Source of the DNA: Sulfurovum sp.
GTDB lineage: Bacteria > Campylobacterota > Campylobacteria > Campylobacterales > Sulfurovaceae
Assembly: GCA_012329065.1 (NCBI GenBank)
Contig: JAAXPZ010000008.1
Coordinates: forward strand, 1-37,169
Direction of reading: 5' to 3'
DNA: 37,169 bases
Below are positions 8,390 to 16,636 of the stretch, piece after piece (position 1 is the stretch's first letter; every line of letters starts with the position of its first letter). A model generated the notes under the pieces. It saw nothing but the letters and a program-made list of their open reading frames with translations, did not search any database and was not told where the DNA came from. The position numbers and the translations under genes are program-made.

Positions 8390-9218
8390 GATAATCACTA
8401 TATCGTTCATGATACTAATCTTTCTACTGTTGGTCTATAATATATTTTCTCCTTTATTTAAAGACAGTAACGGCATGAAGCAGCAAGAAAACCGTAAAGT
8501 AGTTACAGAAAAAGAATATAAAGAGCAGAAACCTAGTATTGAAAAAAAAGATAAGCCAAGTAAAGACGGTTCGTGGATGAAGAACACTATTGACAATATA
8601 AGACAACAAGAACCAATTCAAGAAACTATGGCAGAAAGCATAGAGCGAATAGATGGCGAAGTTGGCGATTCGATTTTTATTCGTATATTTAAAAAGGAAG
8701 CAGAACTTGAGGTGTGGATGATGAGTGCTGAGAAGTACCATTTGATTCAAACCTATCCTATATGTGCCTATTCTGGAGATCTTGGACCCAAGCTAAAGGA
8801 GGGAGATAGGCAGAGTCCAGAAGGGTTTTATTATGTCACCAAAAGCAGACTTAACCCCAATAGTAAATTTCATCTCTCGTTTAATTTGGGATATCCCAAC
8901 AGATACGATAGAATTCATAAGAGAACAGGTAGTTTTTTGATGGTACATGGAGATTGTGTATCTATTGGCTGTTATGCGATGACGGATGATAAGATTGAGG
9001 AGATATATGAATTGGTTGAACAGGCACTATTGCGTGGGCAAAGGCATGTGAAAGTGCATGCTTTTCCATTTAGAATGGATGACAAAAAACTACAAGTTTT
9101 TTCTCGAAATAAATGGTATCAATTTTGGGTAAATCTTAAAGAAGGATATGATTTTTTTGAGGAAAATAAAATACCTCCAGATGTGGGAGTGGAAGCAAAA
9201 AAATATACCTTTTATTAA
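8382..9218 (+). CDS. Membrane-anchored L,D-transpeptidase-fold protein, YafK/DpaA-like
   Basis: A 278-residue envelope protein with an N-terminal membrane anchor (residues 1-20, LKIITISFMILIFLLLVYNI), a charged Lys/Glu-rich linker to about residue 85, and a YkuD catalytic domain. The active site reads MVHGDCVSIGCYAMTD: His plus the Cys nucleophile in SIGCYAM, the variant seen in YafK-type proteins rather than the SxGCIR of classical enzymes. In E. coli the YafK protein (DpaA) detaches Braun lipoprotein from peptidoglycan, so hydrolysis or remodelling is as likely as cross-linking. Three consecutive ATG codons lie at 8376, 8379 and 8382; TTGGAG at 8370-8375 best serves 8382. The start overlaps the preceding stop, so translation is probably coupled. 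Confidence 0.85.
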   Translation: MLKIITISFMILIFLLLVYNIFSPLFKDSNGMKQQENRKVVTEKEYKEQKPSIEKKDKPSKDGSWMKNTIDNIRQQEPIQETMAESIERIDGEVGDSIFIRIFKKEAELEVWMMSAEKYHLIQTYPICAYSGDLGPKLKEGDRQSPEGFYYVTKSRLNPNSKFHLSFNLGYPNRYDRIHKRTGSFLMVHGDCVSIGCYAMTDDKIEEIYELVEQALLRGQRHVKVHAFPFRMDDKKLQVFSRNKWYQFWVNLKEGYDFFEENKIPPDVGVEAKKYTFY

Positions 9219-9312
9219 CTTATTGTTAATTATTTATTAACTTTTTGGTTACTATTAAAGAAAATAAGATAAAATACAGCTTATTTTGTTGCATCAAAAG
9301 GAAAAACAGATT

Positions 9313-10572
9313 ATGAAATATAAGATTTTATGGGCGATAATAGCTACATTTTTTTTAGGCGGGTGTGTAGTTACAGATCCATATTTATCAAAATCAGGTT
9401 GGAAATATTCACAACAAAGTGAGCTTTTAGAAATACTAAAAACAGATAAATATGCTTCTTTGTGTGAACTGAGACCAATATATGAAAAATATCTTCAAAA
9501 TAAAAATCCCAAACTTTTCAATAAACTACTAGTGGGATATGTACAAAATCTGGCAAACAGTTGTATAAGCGTAAGTTCCTTCAAGGCATCTCAGCGAGCC
9601 AAAAAAGCAGGAAAAACAAAAACACATTATGAGATACAGATGCAGAGTGCAAAAGCAAGCAGTATTATGCTTCAGCTTCAGTCGGGTAAGTCTATAGAAG
9701 ATATTCTAAAGCCTTATATCCCAACTTCACCTCAATTTAATAGATTGCTATTATATTATCACAGCATGAGGTCAGGTGGCGATAGCAAGCAACTACAAAA
9801 AGTCAAGCTGAATATCGAACGAACAAAATTGATGAAGCCGAGCAGTTGGAGTACTTTTGTTTTAATCAATGTACCAGAGTATAAGTTTAGACTTTTCGAA
9901 ATGGGTGGCAAAAAGATGGAGTTTGCAGTTGTGGTTGGAAACAAGAAATGGCAAACACCGATATTCACATCAACGCTCAAATATGTTGTGCTCAATCCTA
10001 CATGGAATGTGCCAGATAATATTGCCAGAGATGAGCTCATCCCAAAGATTATACGCAATCCAAATATACTGAAGCGTAAAAACATGGTAGTTAGAAAAGA
10101 TTATAATATAAATTCTCCTCATGTTGATCCAAGGAGTGTCAATTGGAAGCTGTATTTGACTAAAGCATACAAAAAGAAAAATTTACCTCATAAGCTAATA
10201 CAGAAATCTTCTGGAAGAAATGCATTAGGAACAGTGAAGTTTATGTTCCCTAACCGTTTTGCTGTATATATGCATGATACACAAGCAAAGAGTTTATTTA
10301 AGAAAAAACATAGAGCTTATAGTCATGGGTGTATTCGACTATCTAAGCCTCAAAAGCTACTTAAACATGTATCTAATAACTATACTTCACATGGTTTTGA
10401 TACAATCAATAAGCGATCAAATACGAAGAAAACTAACTATATTAATTTAAAGCAGCACATCCCAGTGAAAATCGTCTACCTTACGGCATATGTTGATGAG
10501 GGAGGAACGCTTAAGTTTTTCAATGATGTATATGGATTTGATTCTAGCCAGAAGCTAAGAGGAACACCATAA
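9313..10572 (+). CDS. Lipoprotein L,D-transpeptidase, YcbB-like
   Basis: A 419-residue lipoprotein with a YkuD L,D-transpeptidase domain that should form or exchange 3-3 peptidoglycan cross-links in the periplasm. Residues 1-19 form a signal peptide ending in the lipobox LGGC. A helical N-terminal region (about 30-185) precedes the catalytic domain, which begins at STFVLINVPEYKFRLFE. Catalytic motifs are VYMHDTQAKSLF (His) and RAYSHGCIRLS (Cys nucleophile and Arg), the spacing and wording of the YcbB/LdtD group, but the protein is about 200 residues shorter than E. coli YcbB. ATG 9313 has AAAAGGA ten bases upstream. It follows the preceding transpeptidase-fold gene after 94 bp and is followed by a hydrolase gene after 3 bp. 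Confidence 0.92.
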   Translation: MKYKILWAIIATFFLGGCVVTDPYLSKSGWKYSQQSELLEILKTDKYASLCELRPIYEKYLQNKNPKLFNKLLVGYVQNLANSCISVSSFKASQRAKKAGKTKTHYEIQMQSAKASSIMLQLQSGKSIEDILKPYIPTSPQFNRLLLYYHSMRSGGDSKQLQKVKLNIERTKLMKPSSWSTFVLINVPEYKFRLFEMGGKKMEFAVVVGNKKWQTPIFTSTLKYVVLNPTWNVPDNIARDELIPKIIRNPNILKRKNMVVRKDYNINSPHVDPRSVNWKLYLTKAYKKKNLPHKLIQKSSGRNALGTVKFMFPNRFAVYMHDTQAKSLFKKKHRAYSHGCIRLSKPQKLLKHVSNNYTSHGFDTINKRSNTKKTNYINLKQHIPVKIVYLTAYVDEGGTLKFFNDVYGFDSSQKLRGTP

Positions 10573-10575
10573 CAA

Positions 10576-11298
10576 ATGGCTAGCAAAAGAGTCCTATATA
10601 GAGAGTATACATTCGATATCAGCTATACTCTCGTTAATACTTCTTTGTCAAAAAGTATACTGATTCTGCATGGCTGGGGTAGCAATAAAGAGTTGATGAA
10701 ACAGGCTTTTACCAAAAGATTTGCAGGATATAAACATATCTATGTGGATATGCCGGGTTTTGGTAAAAGTAACAATGATACGGTTTTAACGACAAGTGAT
10801 TATGCAGAAATAATGAAGTTGTTTTTAGGTGAACTTGGAGCGACAGTACAGATCGCTATGGGGCATTCATTTGGCGGGAAGGTTGCAACACTGCTTCAAG
10901 TACCTTGTTTGGTGCTTCTCTCTTCAGCTGGTATTGTGACTGACAAACCATGGTCTATCAAGCTCAAGATAGCTACAGTTAGGTTTTTAAAACCTCTAGG
11001 CATGAAAAAGATTCGATCGTTATTTGTCGCCCCAGATGCCAAAAACATGAGTCATGAGATGTATGAGACCTTTAAAAATGTGGTAGATGAAGATTTTGAA
11101 GTAGAATTTTCCAAAAGTCGGAGCAAAGGACTGCTCTTTTGGGGCATAGATGACACAGCAACCCCTCTTTGCACAGGTGAGAAGATCGCGGCACTTATTC
11201 CAGATAGTGAGTTTTATCCATTAGACGGAGATCATTATTTTTTCTTACAACATGCAGATTTTATTGAGCAGAAAATCATACAGCATTGCATGGATTGA
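10576..11298 (+). CDS. Alpha/beta-hydrolase next to murF
   Basis: A 240-residue cytosolic alpha/beta-hydrolase of unknown substrate. Seen are the oxyanion-hole segment LILHGWGSNK, the nucleophile elbow GHSFGG (Ser), the acid in FWGIDDTATPL and the catalytic His in DGDHYFFLQH, so the triad is complete. There is no signal peptide. ATG 10576 lies three bases after the previous stop. A hydrolase directly before murF is also, as I recall, the arrangement in Campylobacter jejuni, which suggests a long-kept but undescribed link with wall-precursor synthesis. An esterase, thioesterase or lipase-like role are all open. Confidence 0.88.
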   Translation: MASKRVLYREYTFDISYTLVNTSLSKSILILHGWGSNKELMKQAFTKRFAGYKHIYVDMPGFGKSNNDTVLTTSDYAEIMKLFLGELGATVQIAMGHSFGGKVATLLQVPCLVLLSSAGIVTDKPWSIKLKIATVRFLKPLGMKKIRSLFVAPDAKNMSHEMYETFKNVVDEDFEVEFSKSRSKGLLFWGIDDTATPLCTGEKIAALIPDSEFYPLDGDHYFFLQHADFIEQKIIQHCMD

Positions 11299-11369
11299 TA
11301 ATTAGTCTTGTTCACAGCCCGCACACAGTATAATGTAAGCAATTTTTATCAAACAAAGGGGTTTGCTTT

Positions 11370-12779
11370 ATGAATCTTATGAATGTTGCAGGGCATATGC
11401 TTTTTCTGGCAGCTATCGGATACTATCTTATTACCAATTTGCAGTGGTATATCTATAAGATAAGCAGAGTACTTTTTAACCATACCAAGCCATGGTGGCA
11501 TCTTCTTTATTTTGTAATACCTTATGTGCTTTATCTCAGTGCAAATTATCTTGGCGGATATGGGTATATCGTTGCTATCTTATATGTGATAATGATATAT
11601 ATGTGGCACAAAGGGCTAGACAAGCCATTAGTGTGGACAGGAAGAGTCAGACGATTTTCGGTTCTTCTGATGTTTGTCACTCTATATATCTCGTTTACTT
11701 TTCATAATTTATCTGTATTGATTCCATTAATAGTGACCTATATTGCATCCTACTTTATTGAAAAGGTTTTATTTGGCAATTATAGGAGACGAGCGGAGCA
11801 GAAGCTTGATGATATGGAAGATATGATTACTATTGGAATCACGGCGAGTTATGGAAAAACTAGCATTAAAAATTTCATTGCACATTTGCTTTCTAGTAAA
11901 TACCGCACATACCCGACACCTAGATCAGTAAATACTTTTGGTGGAGTGGTTAGGGATATAAACGAAGATCTGCCTGAGGATACAGAGATATATGTCGTAG
12001 AGATGGGCGCTAGAGGCAAAGGTGATATAGCTGAGATAAGCACCTTTGTAAATCCACAATATGTCATAGTGGGTCAGATAGGTCCAGCACATATAGAGTA
12101 CTTCAAAACACTAGAAAATATACGCAACACAAAAATGGAGATTATTCAATCAGATAGACTCAAGGAAGCATGGGTGCACGAGAGTGCTCAAGTTAAGCCA
12201 GAGGATTATGTACATATATTTGGTGATGATATTAAAGATATAGAAGCGACACTCGATGGCACAAGTTTTACACTCGATGGCGTACGATATAGTGCAAGTA
12301 TTCTTGGGGCGTTTAACGCAGTAAATTTGGCAGTATCTGTGAAAATAGCCAGAGTATTGGGTCTGACTAATGATGAGATACAACAGGGTTTATCTACACT
12401 CAAAGCAGTAGACCATAGGCTCCAGCGTATCGATGCAGGAGGAAAGCTTATACTTGATGATAGCTATAATGGCAATATAGATGGCATGATGACAGCTTTT
12501 GATTTGGTATCTACTCATGGGGGGCGAAAAGTTCTTATTACTCCAGGATTGGTCGAGGTGGATGACGAGTTCAACGAGCAAGTAGCCAAACGAGCAAACG
12601 AGGTTTTTGATCTGGTGGTTGCAACTGGTGATTTGAATTATGAGATATTTAAAAAATATATAGATGATGAAAAGCTTCTAAAGCTACCCATAAAGAGTGC
12701 AATGGAGCAAATGCTAGCGGAACAGACTTATCCAGGAGATTTAATACTATTTGCTAACGATGCACCATCTTTTGTGTAA
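11370..12779 (+). CDS. murF: UDP-MurNAc-tripeptide--D-Ala-D-Ala ligase MurF
   Basis: Cytoplasmic ATP-dependent ligase that adds D-Ala-D-Ala to UDP-MurNAc-tripeptide. It has 469 residues. The first 130 residues are an unusual membrane part with four or five hydrophobic segments (such as LFLAAIGYYLITNLQWYIY and FVIPYVLYLSANYLGGYGYI), in place of the usual soluble MurF N-domain; I recall this form from Campylobacterota. The central Mur ligase domain starts with the P-loop GITASYGKTSIKN, followed by EMGARGKGDI, QIGPAHIEYF with the metal-binding His, and LGAFNAVNLAVSVKIA. The C-terminal domain has DHRLQRIDAGGKLILDDSYNGN. AAAGGGG upstream of ATG 11370 is a good ribosome binding site. It converges with recO, 16 bp apart. 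Confidence 0.95.
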   Translation: MNLMNVAGHMLFLAAIGYYLITNLQWYIYKISRVLFNHTKPWWHLLYFVIPYVLYLSANYLGGYGYIVAILYVIMIYMWHKGLDKPLVWTGRVRRFSVLLMFVTLYISFTFHNLSVLIPLIVTYIASYFIEKVLFGNYRRRAEQKLDDMEDMITIGITASYGKTSIKNFIAHLLSSKYRTYPTPRSVNTFGGVVRDINEDLPEDTEIYVVEMGARGKGDIAEISTFVNPQYVIVGQIGPAHIEYFKTLENIRNTKMEIIQSDRLKEAWVHESAQVKPEDYVHIFGDDIKDIEATLDGTSFTLDGVRYSASILGAFNAVNLAVSVKIARVLGLTNDEIQQGLSTLKAVDHRLQRIDAGGKLILDDSYNGNIDGMMTAFDLVSTHGGRKVLITPGLVEVDDEFNEQVAKRANEVFDLVVATGDLNYEIFKKYIDDEKLLKLPIKSAMEQMLAEQTYPGDLILFANDAPSFV

Positions 12780-12795
12780 TAGTTTACTTGTGTCA

Positions 12796-13413
12796 TTATA
12801 GTCCCTTGATGACAACAGAATAAAGAATATCTATCTCGCTATCATTTAGATAGATAGTTTTCCCTTCTCTGAAAAACTCGTCTATTTTACTCTTGTTTAT
12901 AGCAGAGGCATAAATGCATTCAGGGTGAGCTGGTTTAAAAGATGTCATAAGCGAGACTGACTCCCCCAAGTCTTGTTCACATATGTAGCATTTGCCTATA
13001 GGGTAGATACGACCTTCAAACTTCAATAGCTCTACATAGCTTTCACAAACAATTCGCTTAGGGTTTTGCTTATCCCATTTTCTTGCTGCTTTTAGAAGTA
13101 GATCGAAATAGAACCTATCGAGCTCTTCTGTATCTCTGAGGTGAGGTTCAAATAATTTGATAAAATTATGCCAGAGCATGAGCCTGTTTCGATCTCTGAG
13201 CCACTTGAAGCCCATCTGCGAGAGACTTCTGAGTCTAGGCAAGAATCTACCATCTTCTCCTTCGACCTCAAAGTCAATCAAATGACCAAGTTGCAATATA
13301 GAGTGCCTAGCACCAAAAAATCTATAGTAGCTTCTAGCGGATTTGTCTGTTAGGACTATAGCGATACTGTCTTCATTTTTGGCACGTCTGAGTGCTACCA
13401 CAAAACCTTTCAT
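12796..13413 (-). CDS. recO: Recombination mediator protein RecO
   Basis: RecFOR-pathway protein that helps load RecA and anneals single strands. It has 205 residues, the short Campylobacterota form. The N-terminal OB-fold part starts MKGFVVALRRAKNEDSIAIVLT; the helical middle has LMLWHNFIKLFEPHLRDTEELD and FDLLLKAARKWDKQNPKRIV; the C-terminal zinc site is CYICEQDLG followed by HPEC. The overall sequence is diverged from E. coli RecO, so the call rests on domain order and the zinc site. No clear ribosome binding site precedes ATG 13413; instead an extended -10 promoter box lies six bases upstream. Confidence 0.85.
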   Translation of the reverse strand: MKGFVVALRRAKNEDSIAIVLTDKSARSYYRFFGARHSILQLGHLIDFEVEGEDGRFLPRLRSLSQMGFKWLRDRNRLMLWHNFIKLFEPHLRDTEELDRFYFDLLLKAARKWDKQNPKRIVCESYVELLKFEGRIYPIGKCYICEQDLGESVSLMTSFKPAHPECIYASAINKSKIDEFFREGKTIYLNDSEIDILYSVVIKGL

Positions 13414-13419
13414 AGCTAT

Positions 13420-13428
13420 ATTATAGCA
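13420..13428 (-). promoter_or_regulatory. Extended -10 promoter of recO, likely leaderless start
   Basis: On the minus strand the sequence TGCTATAAT (an extended -10 box, TGn plus a perfect TATAAT) ends six bases before the recO ATG. Transcription normally begins 6-8 bases after the box, which would place the first transcribed base at or within the ATG. That fits the missing Shine-Dalgarno sequence. A longer transcript from further upstream is possible. Confidence 0.5.
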
Positions 13429-13582
13429 CTATAGATGTAAACTTAACTATAATATAAAAGTATCAAAATGAAATTATTTTGTAACCAACTAGTAACTTTA
13501 TAGGGTTCCTCATTGTATATTTTAGAAACAGTCACTATACTTATAGCGTATCAAAATGATAACATTTACAGAAGGAACAAGA

Positions 13583-14641
13583 ATGAACAAGATTTTACTG
13601 GGTGCTTTGGCACTATCGTTTACCACAGGTGTGCTTATGGCACAAGACACTCTTAGGCTTATCACATGGAAGGGCTATGTGCCAGCAGAGCTAAAAGAGA
13701 AGTTTGAAAAAGAGACGGGCATCGAGCTAAAGATTACTTATTCAAACAATGAAGAGATGATCGCAAAGCTTAGAGCTACTAGGGGTGGTGGATTTGACCT
13801 TGCACAGCCAAGCCAAGACAGAATCAGCTTTGTGCAGAAAAAATTCCCTATCTATCAGCCAATAGATTATGCCAAGGTGAATACTGCTCAGCTTATCCCT
13901 TCTATGCTAGATGCTGTTAAGAAAAATACAGCAGTTGACGGCAAAGGATATGCTGTTCCTATGTGTTACGGAACAACTGGTCTTATAATTAACAAGAAAG
14001 AGGCTCCTGAAGCAGGTGATTGGTCTGATTTGTGGAATCCTAAGTATACAGGTAAAATTTCTTACAGACTTAAAAGACCACTTCTTATAGGTGCAGCGTT
14101 TGGTATGGGTGAAGATCCATTCTCTTTATATGGTGACAAAGCGGCATACGAGAAGTTGATTGAAAAAGTTACAAAGAAATTGATAGATAGTAAAAAAATG
14201 GTCAAGAACTACTGGACTAGTGGTGACACTCAAAAGGCCAACATTACTAGCGGTGATGTAGTAGTTCAATCAGGTTGGGATGGAATCGGCTGGCAGCTAC
14301 ACAAGGCTAATGCTGATATCGATTTTGTAGCACCAAAAAGTGGTGCACTTGGCTGGATAGATACTTATGCAATCCCTAAAAAGTCTAAAAATATTGAAGG
14401 TGCTTACAAATTTATTAACTTTATGCTAAAGCCTGAGAATGCAGCGTTCTTTACAAATAAAGAAGGTTATGGTACAGCATCACTTGGTGCAGAGAAGTTC
14501 CTAAATGACGAGATCAAAGCAAATTTTGCAAGATCATTTTCTAAAGCTGATATAGACAACATCAAATGGCATCCACCAGTACCAGCTGGTTTTGAAGAGA
14601 TTGAGTCTAAAGCACTTGAGAGAATCAAAGCAGCAAACTAA
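13583..14641 (+). CDS. PotD-family periplasmic binding protein, probably not polyamine-specific
   Basis: Periplasmic substrate-binding protein of an ABC importer, PotD/PotF family, 352 residues. Residues 1-20 are a signal peptide ending in LMA, mature start QDTLRLITWKGYVP. ATG 13583 has GAAGGA upstream, and TATACT at 13536-13541 is a possible -10 box. Compared with E. coli PotD recalled from memory, the tryptophans and the late WID aspartate are kept, but the segment holding the key acidic residues Asp168 and Glu171 aligns with YRLKRPL (residues 161-167 here), so Asp168 becomes Lys164 and Glu171 becomes Leu167. A ligand with positive amines would be poorly held. The downstream phosphodiesterase genes suggest an anionic organophosphate. 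The family is firm; the ligand is inference. Confidence 0.85.
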   Translation: MNKILLGALALSFTTGVLMAQDTLRLITWKGYVPAELKEKFEKETGIELKITYSNNEEMIAKLRATRGGGFDLAQPSQDRISFVQKKFPIYQPIDYAKVNTAQLIPSMLDAVKKNTAVDGKGYAVPMCYGTTGLIINKKEAPEAGDWSDLWNPKYTGKISYRLKRPLLIGAAFGMGEDPFSLYGDKAAYEKLIEKVTKKLIDSKKMVKNYWTSGDTQKANITSGDVVVQSGWDGIGWQLHKANADIDFVAPKSGALGWIDTYAIPKKSKNIEGAYKFINFMLKPENAAFFTNKEGYGTASLGAEKFLNDEIKANFARSFSKADIDNIKWHPPVPAGFEEIESKALERIKAAN

Positions 14642-14647
14642 TTGTTC

Positions 14648-14680
14648 CCAAAGAGCCTTCAGCTCTTTGGTGTAGTTTTT
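14648..14680 (+). terminator. Hairpin with T-rich tail after the binding-protein gene
   Basis: A perfect 9-bp stem, CCAAAGAGC at 14648-14656 and GCTCTTTGG at 14662-14670, with a 5-base loop lies just after the binding-protein stop and is followed by TGTAGTTTTT. It looks like a partial intrinsic terminator or RNA-stabilising hairpin. Such elements are common after the first gene of ABC importer operons, where the binding protein is needed in excess of the membrane parts. Confidence 0.75.
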
Positions 14681-14727
14681 AGGGTTTTACGGAGTCTTAA
14701 ATACTATAGATACAAAAAGGGTTATGT

Positions 14728-15783
14728 ATGAGTAATATACTGGAAATCAAAGATATGTCAAAATTCTTTGATGATTTTACTGCAGCAGACAGTGTCAATC
14801 TTTCTGTCAAAGAGGGTGAATTTGTTTCTATATTAGGCCCTTCTGGATGTGGTAAGACGACACTTTTGAGGATAGTTGCAGGATTCTTGGAAGAGTCTCG
14901 TGGTGAGGTTCTGATCAAGGGTAAAAATATGAAGAGTGTCTCTCCTGAAAATAGACCAGTCAATATAGTATTTCAATCTTTGGCACTCTTTCCAATGATG
15001 AATGTGTATGAAAATGTAGCCTTTGGTCTAAAAAGAAAAAAACTAAACAAGCAAGAGATAGAAAAAGAGGTTTTATCTATGCTGGAGCGTGTAGGGCTTC
15101 AAGGTTTTGAAAAGAAGAAGATCAATGAGCTATCAGGAGGGCAGAAGCAGAGGGTTGCTATTGCTAGAAGCCTAGTTATGAAGCCATCTATTTTGCTTCT
15201 TGATGAGCCACTAAGTGCACTTGATAGAAAACTTAGAGAGCATATGAAAGTTGAGCTAAAAGAGCTACAAAGAGAGATAGGTACTACATTTATCTATATC
15301 ACACATGATCAGTCTGAAGCTCTTGTGATGAGTGACAGGGTGGCTGTCATGAATAAAGGTTTTTTAGAGCAGGTAGATACCCCTCAAAACTTATATAGAA
15401 ACCCAAAAACTGCATTTGTAGCAGGATTTGTTGGTGAGAACAATCGCTTTGAGATAGTTCGAAAAGAAGACAAAGAGATAATCACAAAAAGTGGGATGAG
15501 AATCAGTAGACCATGCCTTGAGTTTACACCAGATGTAATGTATATTCGTCCAGAAGCTTTTATGCTAGAGCCAAGCAAAGATATGGAAGATATAGCAGTT
15601 ATGGAGGCAGAGATTAAAACAATTCTTTTTGATGGAGCAAACACCAAGATGTCAGTACTTGTCGACAGCAGAGAAGAAGTGCTTATCGCACTTCAGCAAA
15701 ATGCAAAATTTCAAACACTCAAAGAGGGTGATGTCATCAAAATCGGTGTAGCATACGATAATATCAAATGTTACAAGGAGTAG
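14728..15783 (+). CDS. PotA-like ABC importer ATPase
   Basis: ATPase subunit of the importer, 351 residues, PotA/CysA-type subfamily. In order: Walker A GPSGCGKTT (about residue 37), Q-loop VFQSLALFP, signature LSGGQKQRVAIARS, Walker B ILLLDEP with D-loop SALD, and switch His in THDQSEA. The C-terminal third (from about residue 235) is the TOBE regulatory domain, with MYIRPEAFML. It begins 86 bp after the binding-protein gene and is separated from it by the hairpin. The following permease gene starts three bases after its stop, so ATPase and permeases are translated as one unit. ATPase sequence does not determine the substrate. Confidence 0.93.
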   Translation: MSNILEIKDMSKFFDDFTAADSVNLSVKEGEFVSILGPSGCGKTTLLRIVAGFLEESRGEVLIKGKNMKSVSPENRPVNIVFQSLALFPMMNVYENVAFGLKRKKLNKQEIEKEVLSMLERVGLQGFEKKKINELSGGQKQRVAIARSLVMKPSILLLDEPLSALDRKLREHMKVELKELQREIGTTFIYITHDQSEALVMSDRVAVMNKGFLEQVDTPQNLYRNPKTAFVAGFVGENNRFEIVRKEDKEIITKSGMRISRPCLEFTPDVMYIRPEAFMLEPSKDMEDIAVMEAEIKTILFDGANTKMSVLVDSREEVLIALQQNAKFQTLKEGDVIKIGVAYDNIKCYKE

Positions 15784-15786
15784 GGT

Positions 15787-16635
15787 ATGCAGGATAATAA
15801 AAAAGCATTTTATTTTCTGCTGATACCAGTATTGCTATGGCTTGTGATGTTGATTATCCTGCCACATGTAGATCTGTTTTTTAGTTCATTTAAGCCAAAT
15901 AGCGGCGAAGATACTTATACTCTTGAAAACTACCTTATATTCTTTCAGGATAAAATATACTGGTCGACTTTTCTCTATACAACTGCATATGCCATTGGTG
16001 TTACACTGTTGGCATTTATAGTAAGTTTTCCTGTTGCATTTTATCTTGTGAAGGTTATAAGCCCCAAACATGCTGCATTTTTGATGCTTATGTTGCTTAT
16101 ACCTCTGTGGATAGGAGAGCTTGTTACAATATATGGTTGGGTTATACTGCTGGGTGACAAGGGTGCAATAAATGAGTCACTGATATTTTTAGGAATTATA
16201 GATACACCCATCACTATGCTCTATACCAACTTTAGTATGATTATTGGTCTTTTGTATATGTCCATGTTATTTATGATTATACCTATCATGACGACCTTGG
16301 AGAGCCTTGATGATGCACAGATAGAGGCTGCCAGTGATCTGGGCGCTAGTAAATTTACTATTTTTAAATCTATTGTTATACCTCACTCAATGCCAGGTAT
16401 AATTAATGGTTCAATTATTGTCTTTATGCTAGTTATTGGTGACTATCTCGCACCAAATATTCTAGGAGGCAAGAGTTCATTGTGGTTTACAGAGCAGATA
16501 TACAATCAGTTCTTGTCAACATTTAACTGGAATCAAGGTGCCGCATTTGGCTTTCTGTTGCTAATAATATCATCAGCTACCATATGGGCAGCCCTTAGGT
16601 TGTCTGGACAAAAATTAGAAAAGGTAGAAAATTAA
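15787..16635 (+). CDS. PotB-like ABC importer permease
   Basis: First inner-membrane permease of the importer, 282 residues with six hydrophobic segments. The cytoplasmic coupling loop (EAA motif) is EAASDLGASKFTIFKSIVIPH, which contacts the ATPase. Other family features are the early TTAYAIGVTLLAFIVSFPVAF helix, WIGELVTIYGWVILLGDKG and the late DYLAPNILGG segment typical of PotB/PotH. It lies three bases after the ATPase gene, and the second permease starts one base after its stop. Confidence 0.92.
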   Translation: MQDNKKAFYFLLIPVLLWLVMLIILPHVDLFFSSFKPNSGEDTYTLENYLIFFQDKIYWSTFLYTTAYAIGVTLLAFIVSFPVAFYLVKVISPKHAAFLMLMLLIPLWIGELVTIYGWVILLGDKGAINESLIFLGIIDTPITMLYTNFSMIIGLLYMSMLFMIIPIMTTLESLDDAQIEAASDLGASKFTIFKSIVIPHSMPGIINGSIIVFMLVIGDYLAPNILGGKSSLWFTEQIYNQFLSTFNWNQGAAFGFLLLIISSATIWAALRLSGQKLEKVEN

Positions 16636-16636
16636 T

